A stretch of DNA of 5,668 nucleotides. It comes from Gammaproteobacteria bacterium (GTDB taxonomy: Bacteria > Pseudomonadota > Gammaproteobacteria > BMS3Bbin11). This document shows positions 1-5,668 of the stretch, one piece after another (the first letter of the stretch is position 1; the number at the start of each line of letters is the position of its first letter). Location of the stretch: contig DAOVWW010000119.1 in NCBI GenBank assembly GCA_030636465.1, forward strand, positions 1 through 5,668. Reading direction: 5' to 3'. The notes below the pieces were generated by a model. That model searched no databases, was not told the DNA's origin, and saw nothing but the letters and a program-made list of their open reading frames with translations. The position numbers were made by a program, and so were the translations under genes.

Positions 1-2
1 AG

Positions 3-416
3 CGTACGGATATACTGGCGACGACAGCTGATGTTGAAAATGCATTAGAGAAAAAGAATATTACATTAATAGATACCCGGCCTCTGCGTTACCACATCGG
101 ACGTGATAAAAGAGATTACGTATATGCGTACGGCCACATTCCTGGGTCCCGTAGTTTTAATTACAAGTATCTCAACCCTGAAAAGGGTATTGCAGTCTAT
201 TCACCTGTCGATAAAGTAGACAAAGCGTTCAAAGCTCTACATATCGATCCAACAGCTCCAGCAATTCTTTATTGCAATAGTGCTTATGAGTGTTCATCCG
301 TCTGGTTCTTTATGCATGAATTGATGGACAATAAGAATGTTAGCATTTACGATGGTTCCTTACATGAATGGACTATGAAAGAGTCTCATCCTATGACAAC
401 GGAATTGACTCGCTAA
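3..416 (+). CDS. Rhodanese-like sulfurtransferase, 3' part (5' truncated by window edge)
   Basis: An open frame runs in from the window edge to the TAA at 414-416, giving the last 137 residues of a rhodanese-domain protein. Residues are numbered here from the codon at position 3. The domain shows the usual order of motifs: an LIDTRP strand (residues 23-28), GHIPGS (about 46-51), the active-site strand and loop YCNSAYEC with candidate catalytic Cys91, and a C-terminal YDGSLHEW block matching the family's YDGSWxEW. Rhodaneses carry a persulfide on this cysteine and move sulfane sulfur to thiols, cyanide or other acceptors. The loop differs from the common CxxGx[R/K]: it has Ala where Gly is usual and no Arg/Lys, and a second cysteine (Cys97) follows six residues later. 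The true substrate is therefore uncertain. The missing N-terminus could hold a signal peptide, another rhodanese domain or a different domain. The permease gene starts 34 bases downstream with no visible terminator between them, so co-transcription is plausible. Confidence 0.85.
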   Translation, partial: RTDILATTADVENALEKKNITLIDTRPLRYHIGRDKRDYVYAYGHIPGSRSFNYKYLNPEKGIAVYSPVDKVDKAFKALHIDPTAPAILYCNSAYECSSVWFFMHELMDNKNVSIYDGSLHEWTMKESHPMTTELTR

Positions 417-450
417 AAAATAACAAACTTACCACCTCGAGAAAACTCAA

Positions 451-1710
451 ATGAATCCAGATTCTTTGCTTGCTGCCCCGAGTATGATTCTTAATGCCGG
501 ATTGATTCTGGTTGCATTATTTACATTGTATTTTTTGCGTAGGCCGAAGCTGCAGCAAAGTGAATCCTGGCAGGCGACACTGACGCCATTGTCATCGATT
601 ATTGGCAGTGGATTCCTAATTATGTCACCGTTGTTAGCCAGTGTTGTTGGCGGGCTTTCACCGGTTGCGGTAATTGGTATCGTAGTGTTGGCATACTCAA
701 TTGGCAGCGTTATACGGTTTAATATCAGGCATGTTGAGCCGCGAATAAAAGATGGCACTTTATCGAATAGAACCAAAGAAGTTGAATACCTCGGCGATAT
801 TGCATTGGTATTGGCCTACATGGTTGCCGTGGCTTTCTATTTATCATTGTTATCTTCCTTTTTACTGAGTTATCTTGGTATCGAAAGCCTGGACATGGAA
901 CGTTGGCTGACGACAATTATCATCCTGTTTATATCTTTTGTGGGCTATAAGCGAGGCCTGGGTGGGCTGGAGAAGCTGGAAGCTGTCTCGATGACGGTTC
1001 AACTTTCCATTGTTGTCGCATTATTGCTCGGACTGGCTGCTTTTTCTTACCTGTTTTATTCATCGGGGCAGAGCTTGCATTTCGATTACCCGCAGCGTGA
1101 TGTCAGTACCCAGATACGCATCCTTGCAGGAGCCTTGCTGGTCGTTCAGGGTTTTGAAACATCGCGTTTTCTGGGAGAAAAATACAGCCCTGAAATGCGT
1201 ATAGCGACAATGAAGAAGGCCCAGATCATTTCTGGGATTCTATATGTTGTCGCCGTTATTCTTTTTCTGCCCGTGGTTCAGCACCTTGATTTACAGCATA
1301 TACAGATGGCGAAGATTGTCGATGTTACCGGGCTTGCAGCTGTTATTCTGCCCTTTATGCTGATAGGCGCTGCGTTGATGAGCCAGTTTAGTGCTGCCGT
1401 TGCCGATACTGGTGGTGGGGGGGGGTTGTTAAGTGAGAACAGTGGCAAGAGACTGTCTACACGTGTCAGCTACCTGGGGATATCTATCTGTGCCATCTTG
1501 CTGGTCTGGGCTGTTGATCTGATTGAAATCATTACCCTCGCTTCCCGTGCATTTGCCTTCTACTATTTTCTGCAGGCCTTGTTGGCATTGAATTTCTGCT
1601 ACAGAGACTGTTCGCCTGAAGCGAAAATGACTAAATGGAGACGATTATTCTTTATGGTCGTCGCCATTATTCTGCTGTACATCATCTTTTTTGCTATTCC
1701 GGCTGAATAG
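451..1710 (+). CDS. APC-superfamily (LeuT-fold) permease, probable amino-acid/amine transporter
   Basis: This is a 419-residue, very hydrophobic protein with about 11-12 predicted membrane helices, for example near residues 14-29, 47-65, 70-88, 116-140, 178-203, 257-278, 292-313 and 396-416. Helix 2 carries IIGSGFLI, with Gly52-Ser53-Gly54 resembling the unwound substrate-binding helix of APC-type carriers. The segment FETSRFLGEKYSPEMR (from residue 235) matches the family's FExxR..GEE.p.R block after the middle helices. A later VADTGGGGGLL segment (about 317-327) also looks like the family. These features support a secondary transporter of the inner membrane, with an amino acid or amine as the likely substrate by family. 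The exact substrate cannot be read. The start at 451 has only a weak purine stretch (CGAGAAAA) upstream. The five glycines 321-325 are encoded over a G9 run that may be prone to slippage. The spermidine-synthase-like gene follows after 15 bases, suggesting an operon. It is slightly shorter than many APC permeases but appears complete. Confidence 0.75.
   Translation: MNPDSLLAAPSMILNAGLILVALFTLYFLRRPKLQQSESWQATLTPLSSIIGSGFLIMSPLLASVVGGLSPVAVIGIVVLAYSIGSVIRFNIRHVEPRIKDGTLSNRTKEVEYLGDIALVLAYMVAVAFYLSLLSSFLLSYLGIESLDMERWLTTIIILFISFVGYKRGLGGLEKLEAVSMTVQLSIVVALLLGLAAFSYLFYSSGQSLHFDYPQRDVSTQIRILAGALLVVQGFETSRFLGEKYSPEMRIATMKKAQIISGILYVVAVILFLPVVQHLDLQHIQMAKIVDVTGLAAVILPFMLIGAALMSQFSAAVADTGGGGGLLSENSGKRLSTRVSYLGISICAILLVWAVDLIEIITLASRAFAFYYFLQALLALNFCYRDCSPEAKMTKWRRLFFMVVAIILLYIIFFAIPAE
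1417..1425 (+). repeat. G9 homopolymer inside the permease gene
   Basis: Nine consecutive G bases lie within codons for Gly321-Gly325 of the permease. Loss of one G gives GGT TGT TAA, and gain of one G gives GTT GTT AAG TGA, so either change truncates the 419-residue protein within a few codons of residue 325. Such tracts are known to be slippage-prone; whether this one varies in the population cannot be seen from one sequence. Confidence 0.9.
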
Positions 1711-1725
1711 TCTTTATAGGCGTCT

Positions 1726-2403
1726 ATGACCCCCTGGGTTTTACTCGATAAGGTACAAGTGCCTGGTGATGGTGGCGAATTGTCTTTGCACCAGCGTGGT
1801 GATGAATTCTCGATAAGAATCAAAGGCCATGGCGAGCTGATGAATAGCCGCGTACATGGTTCTGAAGATGCACTGGCTGAGCTTAGCTGTGCCAGGCTGG
1901 TAGGTAATCTGGCGCCACGATTGCTGATAGGGGGGCTGGGTATGGGTTTTACCCTTGCTGCTGCATTACAGCATCTAGGCAAACAGGCACAGATAGTGGT
2001 GGCAGAATTAGTGCCAGCAGTAGTGAAGTGGAACAAAGGGCCACTGGGTGAACATGCTGCTTATCCACTCAAGGACCCACGGGTGACGGTAATCGAGCAA
2101 GATGTCGCACTCGTTTTAAAAGATACGCAGCAGGCTTACGATGCGATCCTGCTGGATGTTGATAATGGTCCCGAAGGTCTAACCCGCAAAGAAAACGATC
2201 GCCTCTATAGCATCGACGGATTGAACCAGGCATATATGTCTCTTCGCCCTCAGGGGGTGCTAGCTGTGTGGTCGGCAGGACCTGACAACAGTTTTACACA
2301 ACGGCTGCGGAAGGTAGGGTTTGAGGTGGATGAAGTGCGTATTCGTGCACGTGGAAAGAAAGGCGCGCGGCATATTATCTGGTTCGCCAGGCGGGGTAAT
2401 TAG
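1726..2403 (+). CDS. Spermidine-synthase-like protein (SAM-methyltransferase fold), short form
   Basis: This 225-residue protein has a class I Rossmann fold of the spermidine/spermine synthase type. The glycine-rich nucleotide loop is LLIGGLGMGF (residues 66-75), the acidic end of strand 2 is VVAELVP (Glu94), an acidic residue follows in VIEQD (Asp126), and strand 4 is AILLDVDNGPEG (141-151). The C-terminal part (LRPQGVLAVWSAG, then RHIIWFAR) also fits the fold. Classic SpeE is about 280-290 residues with an N-terminal beta domain and a DSxDPxGP-type motif carrying two aspartates. Here the N-terminal domain is short and the second aspartate position is Asn147 (D144-V-D-N147-G-P). Genuine putrescine aminopropyltransferase activity is therefore doubtful, and another aminopropyl or methyl transfer reaction is possible. 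The ATG at 1726 has AGG at 1718-1720 at good spacing. The gene lies 15 bases after the permease and probably shares its transcript. Its TAG overlaps the stop codon of the opposite-strand cyclase gene. Confidence 0.75.
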   Translation: MTPWVLLDKVQVPGDGGELSLHQRGDEFSIRIKGHGELMNSRVHGSEDALAELSCARLVGNLAPRLLIGGLGMGFTLAAALQHLGKQAQIVVAELVPAVVKWNKGPLGEHAAYPLKDPRVTVIEQDVALVLKDTQQAYDAILLDVDNGPEGLTRKENDRLYSIDGLNQAYMSLRPQGVLAVWSAGPDNSFTQRLRKVGFEVDEVRIRARGKKGARHIIWFARRGN

Positions 2404-3242
2404 CGAGGAATCAGTTTGATTTCAAATAATTTTGGCCAGAATTTCCCGGTAACAAAAAGTCTGTCACCTTCATCATCATAGGCAATGCCATTAAGTACAT
2501 TTCTTCTGGGATCATGCGTTTGTTTTTTCAATAGCCCGGTAAGATCGATCTGGCCAATAACCTGACCGCTTTGAGGTGAAATAATAATTATACTATCGGT
2601 AAGCCAGATGTTAGCGTAGATGTTTCCCCTGACCATTTCCAGTTCGTTGATATTGACTACAGGTTGACCATCTCTTAATACTTGTAGCTGATTGTTTTCC
2701 TGCATAGTATGTTCATCTAAAAAGCGCAAATACGAGCTGCCATCACTCATAATGAATTGCTTATCGAAATAAGTAAGCCCCCAACCCTCACCGCTATAAT
2801 CAAATGAGCCTTTGAGATCAAAAAAATCAGCACTGAAAATAAAGCCCTTGCTGGCTTTCCAGGTTAGTTGTATAAGCTGGTTTTTATTTGCCGCCAGTCC
2901 CTCGCTGAAATATTTTCTGTCTATAGACTTCTTTTGCAAAACTACTCCAGTTTTCAATTCGACTTTCCTCAGGCTGGATTTGCCGAATAGACCTGTGCTT
3001 TCGTACAGGTAGCCATCTTTAAATATTAATCCCTGGGTAAAAGCTTCCAGGTCGTGAGGATAAACATTGACGACTTCGTAGCCATATTCTTTTATATTAC
3101 TTTGCGTACTACCAACTTCAGTGCTTGCTGAAACGGGGGTGATTATCATCCACTGTATACAGAAAAATAAGATACCTGAATATTGAATGAGGGCGCTCAA
3201 GGAGGCTTGAGCTGCTAAAGGTTTTGTTAGTTTATGGAGCAT
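2400..3242 (-). CDS. Glutaminyl-peptide cyclotransferase (glutamine cyclotransferase), exported
   Basis: This 280-residue protein belongs to the papaya/plant-type glutaminyl cyclase family, a five-bladed beta-propeller that turns N-terminal glutamine of proteins or peptides into pyroglutamate. Family hallmarks are FTQGL (68-72), YESTG (80-84), a SEGLA block, GEGWGLT, an NELE segment, and the C-terminal NGIAYD (251-256) and TGKFWPKLFE (265-274). The N-terminus has lysines at 4 and 7, a hydrophobic stretch to about residue 37 and a VSA-like cleavage site near residue 39, so a periplasmic location is likely. The chosen ATG (3242-3240) places the signal peptide normally. The frame stays open to 3359, and an alternative ATG at 3257-3255 would add only five residues. 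The longer form starting at 3359 would put an unlikely proline-rich hydrophilic leader before the signal peptide. The gene overlaps the spermidine-synthase-like gene at its stop and the TauE permease at its start, so its promoter must lie inside the permease coding region. Confidence 0.88.
   Translation of the reverse strand: MLHKLTKPLAAQASLSALIQYSGILFFCIQWMIITPVSASTEVGSTQSNIKEYGYEVVNVYPHDLEAFTQGLIFKDGYLYESTGLFGKSSLRKVELKTGVVLQKKSIDRKYFSEGLAANKNQLIQLTWKASKGFIFSADFFDLKGSFDYSGEGWGLTYFDKQFIMSDGSSYLRFLDEHTMQENNQLQVLRDGQPVVNINELEMVRGNIYANIWLTDSIIIISPQSGQVIGQIDLTGLLKKQTHDPRRNVLNGIAYDDEGDRLFVTGKFWPKLFEIKLIPR
3195..3212. promoter_or_regulatory. Perfect 7-bp inverted repeat upstream of the TauE/SafE start
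   Basis: GCTCAAG and CTTGAGC (3195-3201 and 3206-3212) form a perfect inverted repeat around a GAGG spacer, 28 bases before the permease ATG and inside the signal-peptide region of the cyclase gene. It could be an operator for a dimeric regulator of the divergent pair or an RNA hairpin. There is no T-run after it that would make it a convincing terminator. An AGGAGG at 3200-3205 sits across the spacer. Confidence 0.4.
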
Positions 3243-4053
3243 GACACTGGATATCATTGTACAAGTAAGCCTGCTTTTATCTCTCGGTGCGGTAGCGGGT
3301 ATGTTGGCCGGCTTGCTCGGCATAGGCGGCGGACTAATTATTGTACCTGTTCTGTTCACACTATTCCTAAGTTCGGGGCAGGTCGATACCGCTGTTGCAA
3401 TACATGTGGCAATCGGTACGTCGCTAGCAACAATAATACCGACCTCAATTTCGTCAATCCTCGCCCATCAGAAACGTCAGGCTATACTCTGGCTGGTGGT
3501 GATCAGAATAACGCCGGCAATCTTGCTGGGTGGCCTGGCTGGCGCATTGATTGCTGGAATGTTGCCCGGCTCGGTATTACGTCTTGGTTTTTCCGCATTC
3601 TTATTACTGGTGGCGACACAGATGCTTATAGGGAGAGCGCCTCACGCACAGCGTTCATTACCTGGATTAGTGGGTATGTCAGTTGTTGGCAGTTTGATCG
3701 GAGGGGTATCCGCAATCATGGGTATCGGCGGCGGTACGATGAGTGTTCCATTCCTGATCTGGTGTAATGTCGAGGCCCGTAAGGCGGTTGCGACTTCGGC
3801 GGCAATAGGTCTGCCCATTGCCCTCGCGGGAACCACAGGTTTTGTTATCGCAGGTTTGGGTAAGACTGGGTTGCCAGATTTAAGCATCGGTTACATCAAC
3901 ATACCTGCATTTGTCTGCATTGTTACCGCCAGTGTTCTCTCTGCTCCATTAGGTGCAAAATTTGCACATAGTATCCCTCATGCCAGGCTGAAACGGATAT
4001 TTGCTGTGTTTTTGCTTATTCTGGCGATACGTATGATTATTGTGATTGATTAG
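3241..4053 (+). CDS. TauE/SafE-family permease (probable sulfite/organosulfur anion exporter)
   Basis: This is a 270-residue membrane protein of normal length for the TauE/SafE (formerly DUF81) family. It has about eight predicted helices in two repeated halves. Each half carries the family's glycine signature: LLGIGGGLIIVP (GIGGG at residues 27-31) and MGIGGGTMSVP (161-165). The HVAIGTSLATIIPTS and ATSAAIGLPIALAGTTGF segments are also typical of the two halves. Characterised members export sulfite, sulfoacetate or related anions, but many have unknown substrates, so the sulfur role is family inference. The ATG at 3241 fits the usual N-terminus, which runs directly into the first helix. No in-frame ATG, GTG or TTG lies between it and an upstream stop at 3208-3210. 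The Shine-Dalgarno is poor: GGAG at 3236-3239 is only one base from the ATG. The start overlaps the cyclase ATG on the other strand. The diguanylate cyclase gene begins 50 bases downstream. Confidence 0.9.
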   Translation: MTLDIIVQVSLLLSLGAVAGMLAGLLGIGGGLIIVPVLFTLFLSSGQVDTAVAIHVAIGTSLATIIPTSISSILAHQKRQAILWLVVIRITPAILLGGLAGALIAGMLPGSVLRLGFSAFLLLVATQMLIGRAPHAQRSLPGLVGMSVVGSLIGGVSAIMGIGGGTMSVPFLIWCNVEARKAVATSAAIGLPIALAGTTGFVIAGLGKTGLPDLSIGYINIPAFVCIVTASVLSAPLGAKFAHSIPHARLKRIFAVFLLILAIRMIIVID

Positions 4054-4076
4054 CCTATGGGCTGTCATGCTACACT
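4046..4076 (+). promoter_or_regulatory. Weak candidate promoter for the diguanylate cyclase gene
   Basis: An extended -10-like element TGCTACACT (4068-4076) follows a poor -35-like TTGATT (4046-4051) with a long 19-base spacer. It lies across the end of the permease gene and the 50-base gap before the diguanylate cyclase. This is consensus matching only; read-through from the permease is equally possible. Confidence 0.22.
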
Positions 4077-4103
4077 TTTGCGTGACCCTGGGTATGGAAA
4101 AAA

Positions 4104-5594
4104 ATGAAAACAAGAACAGAAAGGCAGGAAGAAGAGCACTACTGGCAATATGCAAGGGATTCCGTCTTGCCTATGCTGCGAATGATTACTATCTTTGCTG
4201 TCGCATCCCAGGTTGTTTTCATGTTCGAAGACTGGTTTGGCAGTCCTGACCAATTTTGGAACCTGTTTACAGCTAAGATGATCTCAATCTCGGTGTTGAT
4301 TGGGGCTTATCTGATAACAACGACCAAAAATGGTAAAAAGTATCTTGATCTGAGCATGGTCGTTGTTTGTATCAGCCTGGTGGCAAATATTTCCTATCAG
4401 TCAAGCATCATTGGGGCAACATTTATGATGCCGCTGGTTGCCATACTGGTCACCTTTGTTTCCGCCAGCCTGTTCCCCTGGAAACTCCGTTACCATATTG
4501 CTGTCACCTTTGTTTGTATCTTTGGTGTGCTTGTTAATATGGTTATGCTGCAAGACCCGCCTTATTTCCCATTCACCCGGGAGGCCATGTCGGGCGTTGT
4601 TTTCCCTGCTACCACAATTCTATTGGCCATATTTGCGCACAACAGACGCTTTGACCTGTGGCTTGCTGAAAGGACAGTAAAAGAAAGTGAGGAGAGGTTC
4701 CGCCAGGTCGCAGAGAATAGTGCCGATATAATATGGATCTGGTCGCCTGATAGAAGGATTCAGTATGTTAGCCCAGCCTATACAAAATATACCGGGCGCG
4801 ACCCGGAAGAGTTATACGACCGCCCCAGGAAAGCTCTGGAAATTATTCGTAAAGATGATCGTCTGGCCTATGGCAAAGTGCTGGAAGAAATAATGAATGG
4901 TGCTACCCGAAAATTGGATTTACACGTCTGCCACACAGATGGCTCCGTCTATTTTCTTGAAGCCTGGGGGGCGCCGATAAAAGATGACAATGGGAAGGTT
5001 ATTCGCTGTATAGGTATCTGGCGTGATGTCACCGAGCGCGTGCAGCTGGTAAAAGATCTCGATGTCATGGCGACAACTGATCATCTTACCAAAGCTTATA
5101 ACCGGCGTTTTTTCTTTGATGTGGCCCAGAAAGAAGTTAAACGGGCAGTGCGTAAACAATCACCCTTGTCATTGTTATTGTTCGATGTCGATAAGTTCAA
5201 AGCTGTGAATGACACCTATGGCCATCACCATGGTGACGAGGTGCTTATTGGCATATCTACAGTGTGCAGGGAGATGCTCAGGGGTGAAGATGTATTCGCC
5301 AGGTTTGGTGGTGAAGAATTTACCGTCCTGCTGCCGGAAACAGGTATTGATGAAGCAACTGTTATAGCTGACCGGCTGCGCAAACTGGTCTCAGAATATA
5401 CGGTTTCTGATAAAGGTAAAACCATTTCGGTAACCATCAGTATTGGTGTGGCGAGCTGGCAATCCGGTAAAAGCCTGGATATCAATACCCTGTTAAATCA
5501 GGCCGACCAGGCCATGTATCAATCGAAAGCCTCAGGCCGAAACCAGGTAACTGTTTTTACCAAAGAGATGGTGCAGCAAGAACAGCAGGCATAA
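4104..5594 (+). CDS. Membrane-bound PAS-GGDEF diguanylate cyclase
   Basis: This 496-residue protein should make c-di-GMP from two GTP. After a charged N-terminus there are six predicted membrane helices (about residues 25-41, 54-72, 81-97, 105-124, 131-149 and 162-179), so the sensor part sits in the inner membrane. A PAS domain follows from about 194 to 315: it starts ESEERFRQVAENSADIIW and ends with GIWRDVTER, a PAC-like end. The GGDEF domain spans about 324-487. It has the DHLTKAYNRR start, metal-binding LFDVDKFK (Asp361), NDTYGHHHGDEVL, and the active-site GGEEF at 402-406. An RGED at 393-396, five residues before GGEEF, matches the RxxD inhibitory I-site, so product feedback is likely. 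There is no EAL or HD-GYP domain. The ATG at 4104 has GGA at 4096-4098 with five-base spacing. The gene ends with tandem in-frame stops, TAA then TGA. The membrane part does not clearly match a named sensor domain by eye; its signal is unknown. Confidence 0.93.
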   Translation: MKTRTERQEEEHYWQYARDSVLPMLRMITIFAVASQVVFMFEDWFGSPDQFWNLFTAKMISISVLIGAYLITTTKNGKKYLDLSMVVVCISLVANISYQSSIIGATFMMPLVAILVTFVSASLFPWKLRYHIAVTFVCIFGVLVNMVMLQDPPYFPFTREAMSGVVFPATTILLAIFAHNRRFDLWLAERTVKESEERFRQVAENSADIIWIWSPDRRIQYVSPAYTKYTGRDPEELYDRPRKALEIIRKDDRLAYGKVLEEIMNGATRKLDLHVCHTDGSVYFLEAWGAPIKDDNGKVIRCIGIWRDVTERVQLVKDLDVMATTDHLTKAYNRRFFFDVAQKEVKRAVRKQSPLSLLLFDVDKFKAVNDTYGHHHGDEVLIGISTVCREMLRGEDVFARFGGEEFTVLLPETGIDEATVIADRLRKLVSEYTVSDKGKTISVTISIGVASWQSGKSLDINTLLNQADQAMYQSKASGRNQVTVFTKEMVQQEQQA

Positions 5595-5597
5595 TGA

Positions 5598-5668
5598 CCT
5601 AATACCTAATACCTAATACCTAATACCTAATACCTAATACCTAATACCTAATACCTAATACCTAATAC
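5598..5668. repeat. Perfect heptamer tandem array (CCTAATA)n, at least 10 copies
   Basis: Ten exact copies of CCTAATA plus one base fill 5598-5668, starting right after the TAATGA stops of the diguanylate cyclase gene and running off the window. No unit differs from the others. Because seven is not a multiple of three, every forward frame meets TAA and every reverse frame meets TAG once per 21 bases, so the array cannot code in any frame. Short intergenic heptamer repeats are known from some bacteria, for example heterocystous cyanobacteria and Beggiatoa-type sulfur bacteria; the function of this one is unknown. Its full length is not visible. Confidence 0.97.

Noticed and set aside
1599..2036. 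145-codon open frame on the - strand across the permease/spermidine-synthase-like junction
   Set aside because: It is antisense to two well-supported genes, has low-complexity Ser/Pro/Thr-rich sequence and no family resemblance.
3195..3212. Inverted repeat as an intrinsic terminator
   Set aside because: Only seven base pairs and no T-run follows on either strand, and it lies inside the start of the cyclase gene.
3243..3359. N-terminal extension of the glutaminyl cyclase to an ATG at 3359
   Set aside because: It would overlap the permease gene by over 100 bases and place a proline-rich hydrophilic leader before a normal signal peptide. The ATG at 3242 gives a standard exported protein.
3234..3767. 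177-codon open frame on the + strand overlapping the TauE/SafE gene
   Set aside because: It lies almost wholly inside the well-supported permease in another frame, and its translation is rich in Arg, Cys, Tyr and Trp with no recognisable domain.
4094..4103. ATG at 4094 as the start of the diguanylate cyclase
   Set aside because: It is in a different frame from the PAS-GGDEF coding region. The ATG at 4104 is in frame and has a GGA at good spacing.
5598..5668. CRISPR array or eukaryotic telomere reading of the heptamer repeats
   Set aside because: There are no spacers between units, so it is not CRISPR. The unit is telomere-like in flavour (TATTAGG), but the flanking gene is plainly bacterial and the array directly follows a stop codon, with no sign of a linear end in the sequence.

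Overview
The window looks like a compact stretch of chromosome from a Gram-negative bacterium, most likely a proteobacterium and probably a gammaproteobacterium. This is an inference from gene style: a multi-pass membrane PAS-GGDEF protein, a TauE/SafE permease, an exported glutaminyl cyclase, moderate GC, and short intergenic gaps. No rRNA or other taxonomic marker is present, so the organism cannot be named. There is no tRNA, insertion sequence, integrase, phage gene or CRISPR array.

Layout. Bases 3-416 (+) are the 3' end of a rhodanese-like sulfurtransferase gene. It is followed after 34 bases by an APC-superfamily (LeuT-fold) permease at 451-1710 (+). After 15 bases comes a short spermidine-synthase-like, SAM-methyltransferase-fold protein at 1726-2403 (+). 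These three probably form one transcription unit. On the opposite strand, 3242-2400 encodes a secreted, plant/papain-latex-type glutaminyl-peptide cyclotransferase. Its stop codon overlaps the stop codon of the spermidine-synthase-like gene, and its most likely ATG overlaps the ATG of the divergent TauE/SafE permease (3241-4053, +). The last gene, at 4104-5594 (+), is a diguanylate cyclase with six predicted membrane helices, a PAS domain and a GGEEF domain that keeps its RxxD inhibitory site. Three bases after its stop codon a perfect heptamer array (CCTAATA, at least ten copies) begins and runs to the end of the window.

How the genes fit together. There is no obvious single pathway. A weak sulfur theme is possible, since rhodanese handles sulfane sulfur and TauE/SafE proteins export sulfite or organosulfur anions. 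The cyclase would act on exported proteins in the periplasm, and the diguanylate cyclase would make c-di-GMP in response to an unknown membrane or cytoplasmic signal.

The most notable non-genic signals are four: the heptamer array; a G9 homopolymer inside the permease gene where gain or loss of one G gives an immediate stop; the cyclase gene whose two ends both overlap opposite-strand neighbours; and a perfect 7-bp inverted repeat with an AGGAGG core just upstream of the TauE start. No clearly new multi-gene system can be supported from the sequence alone.
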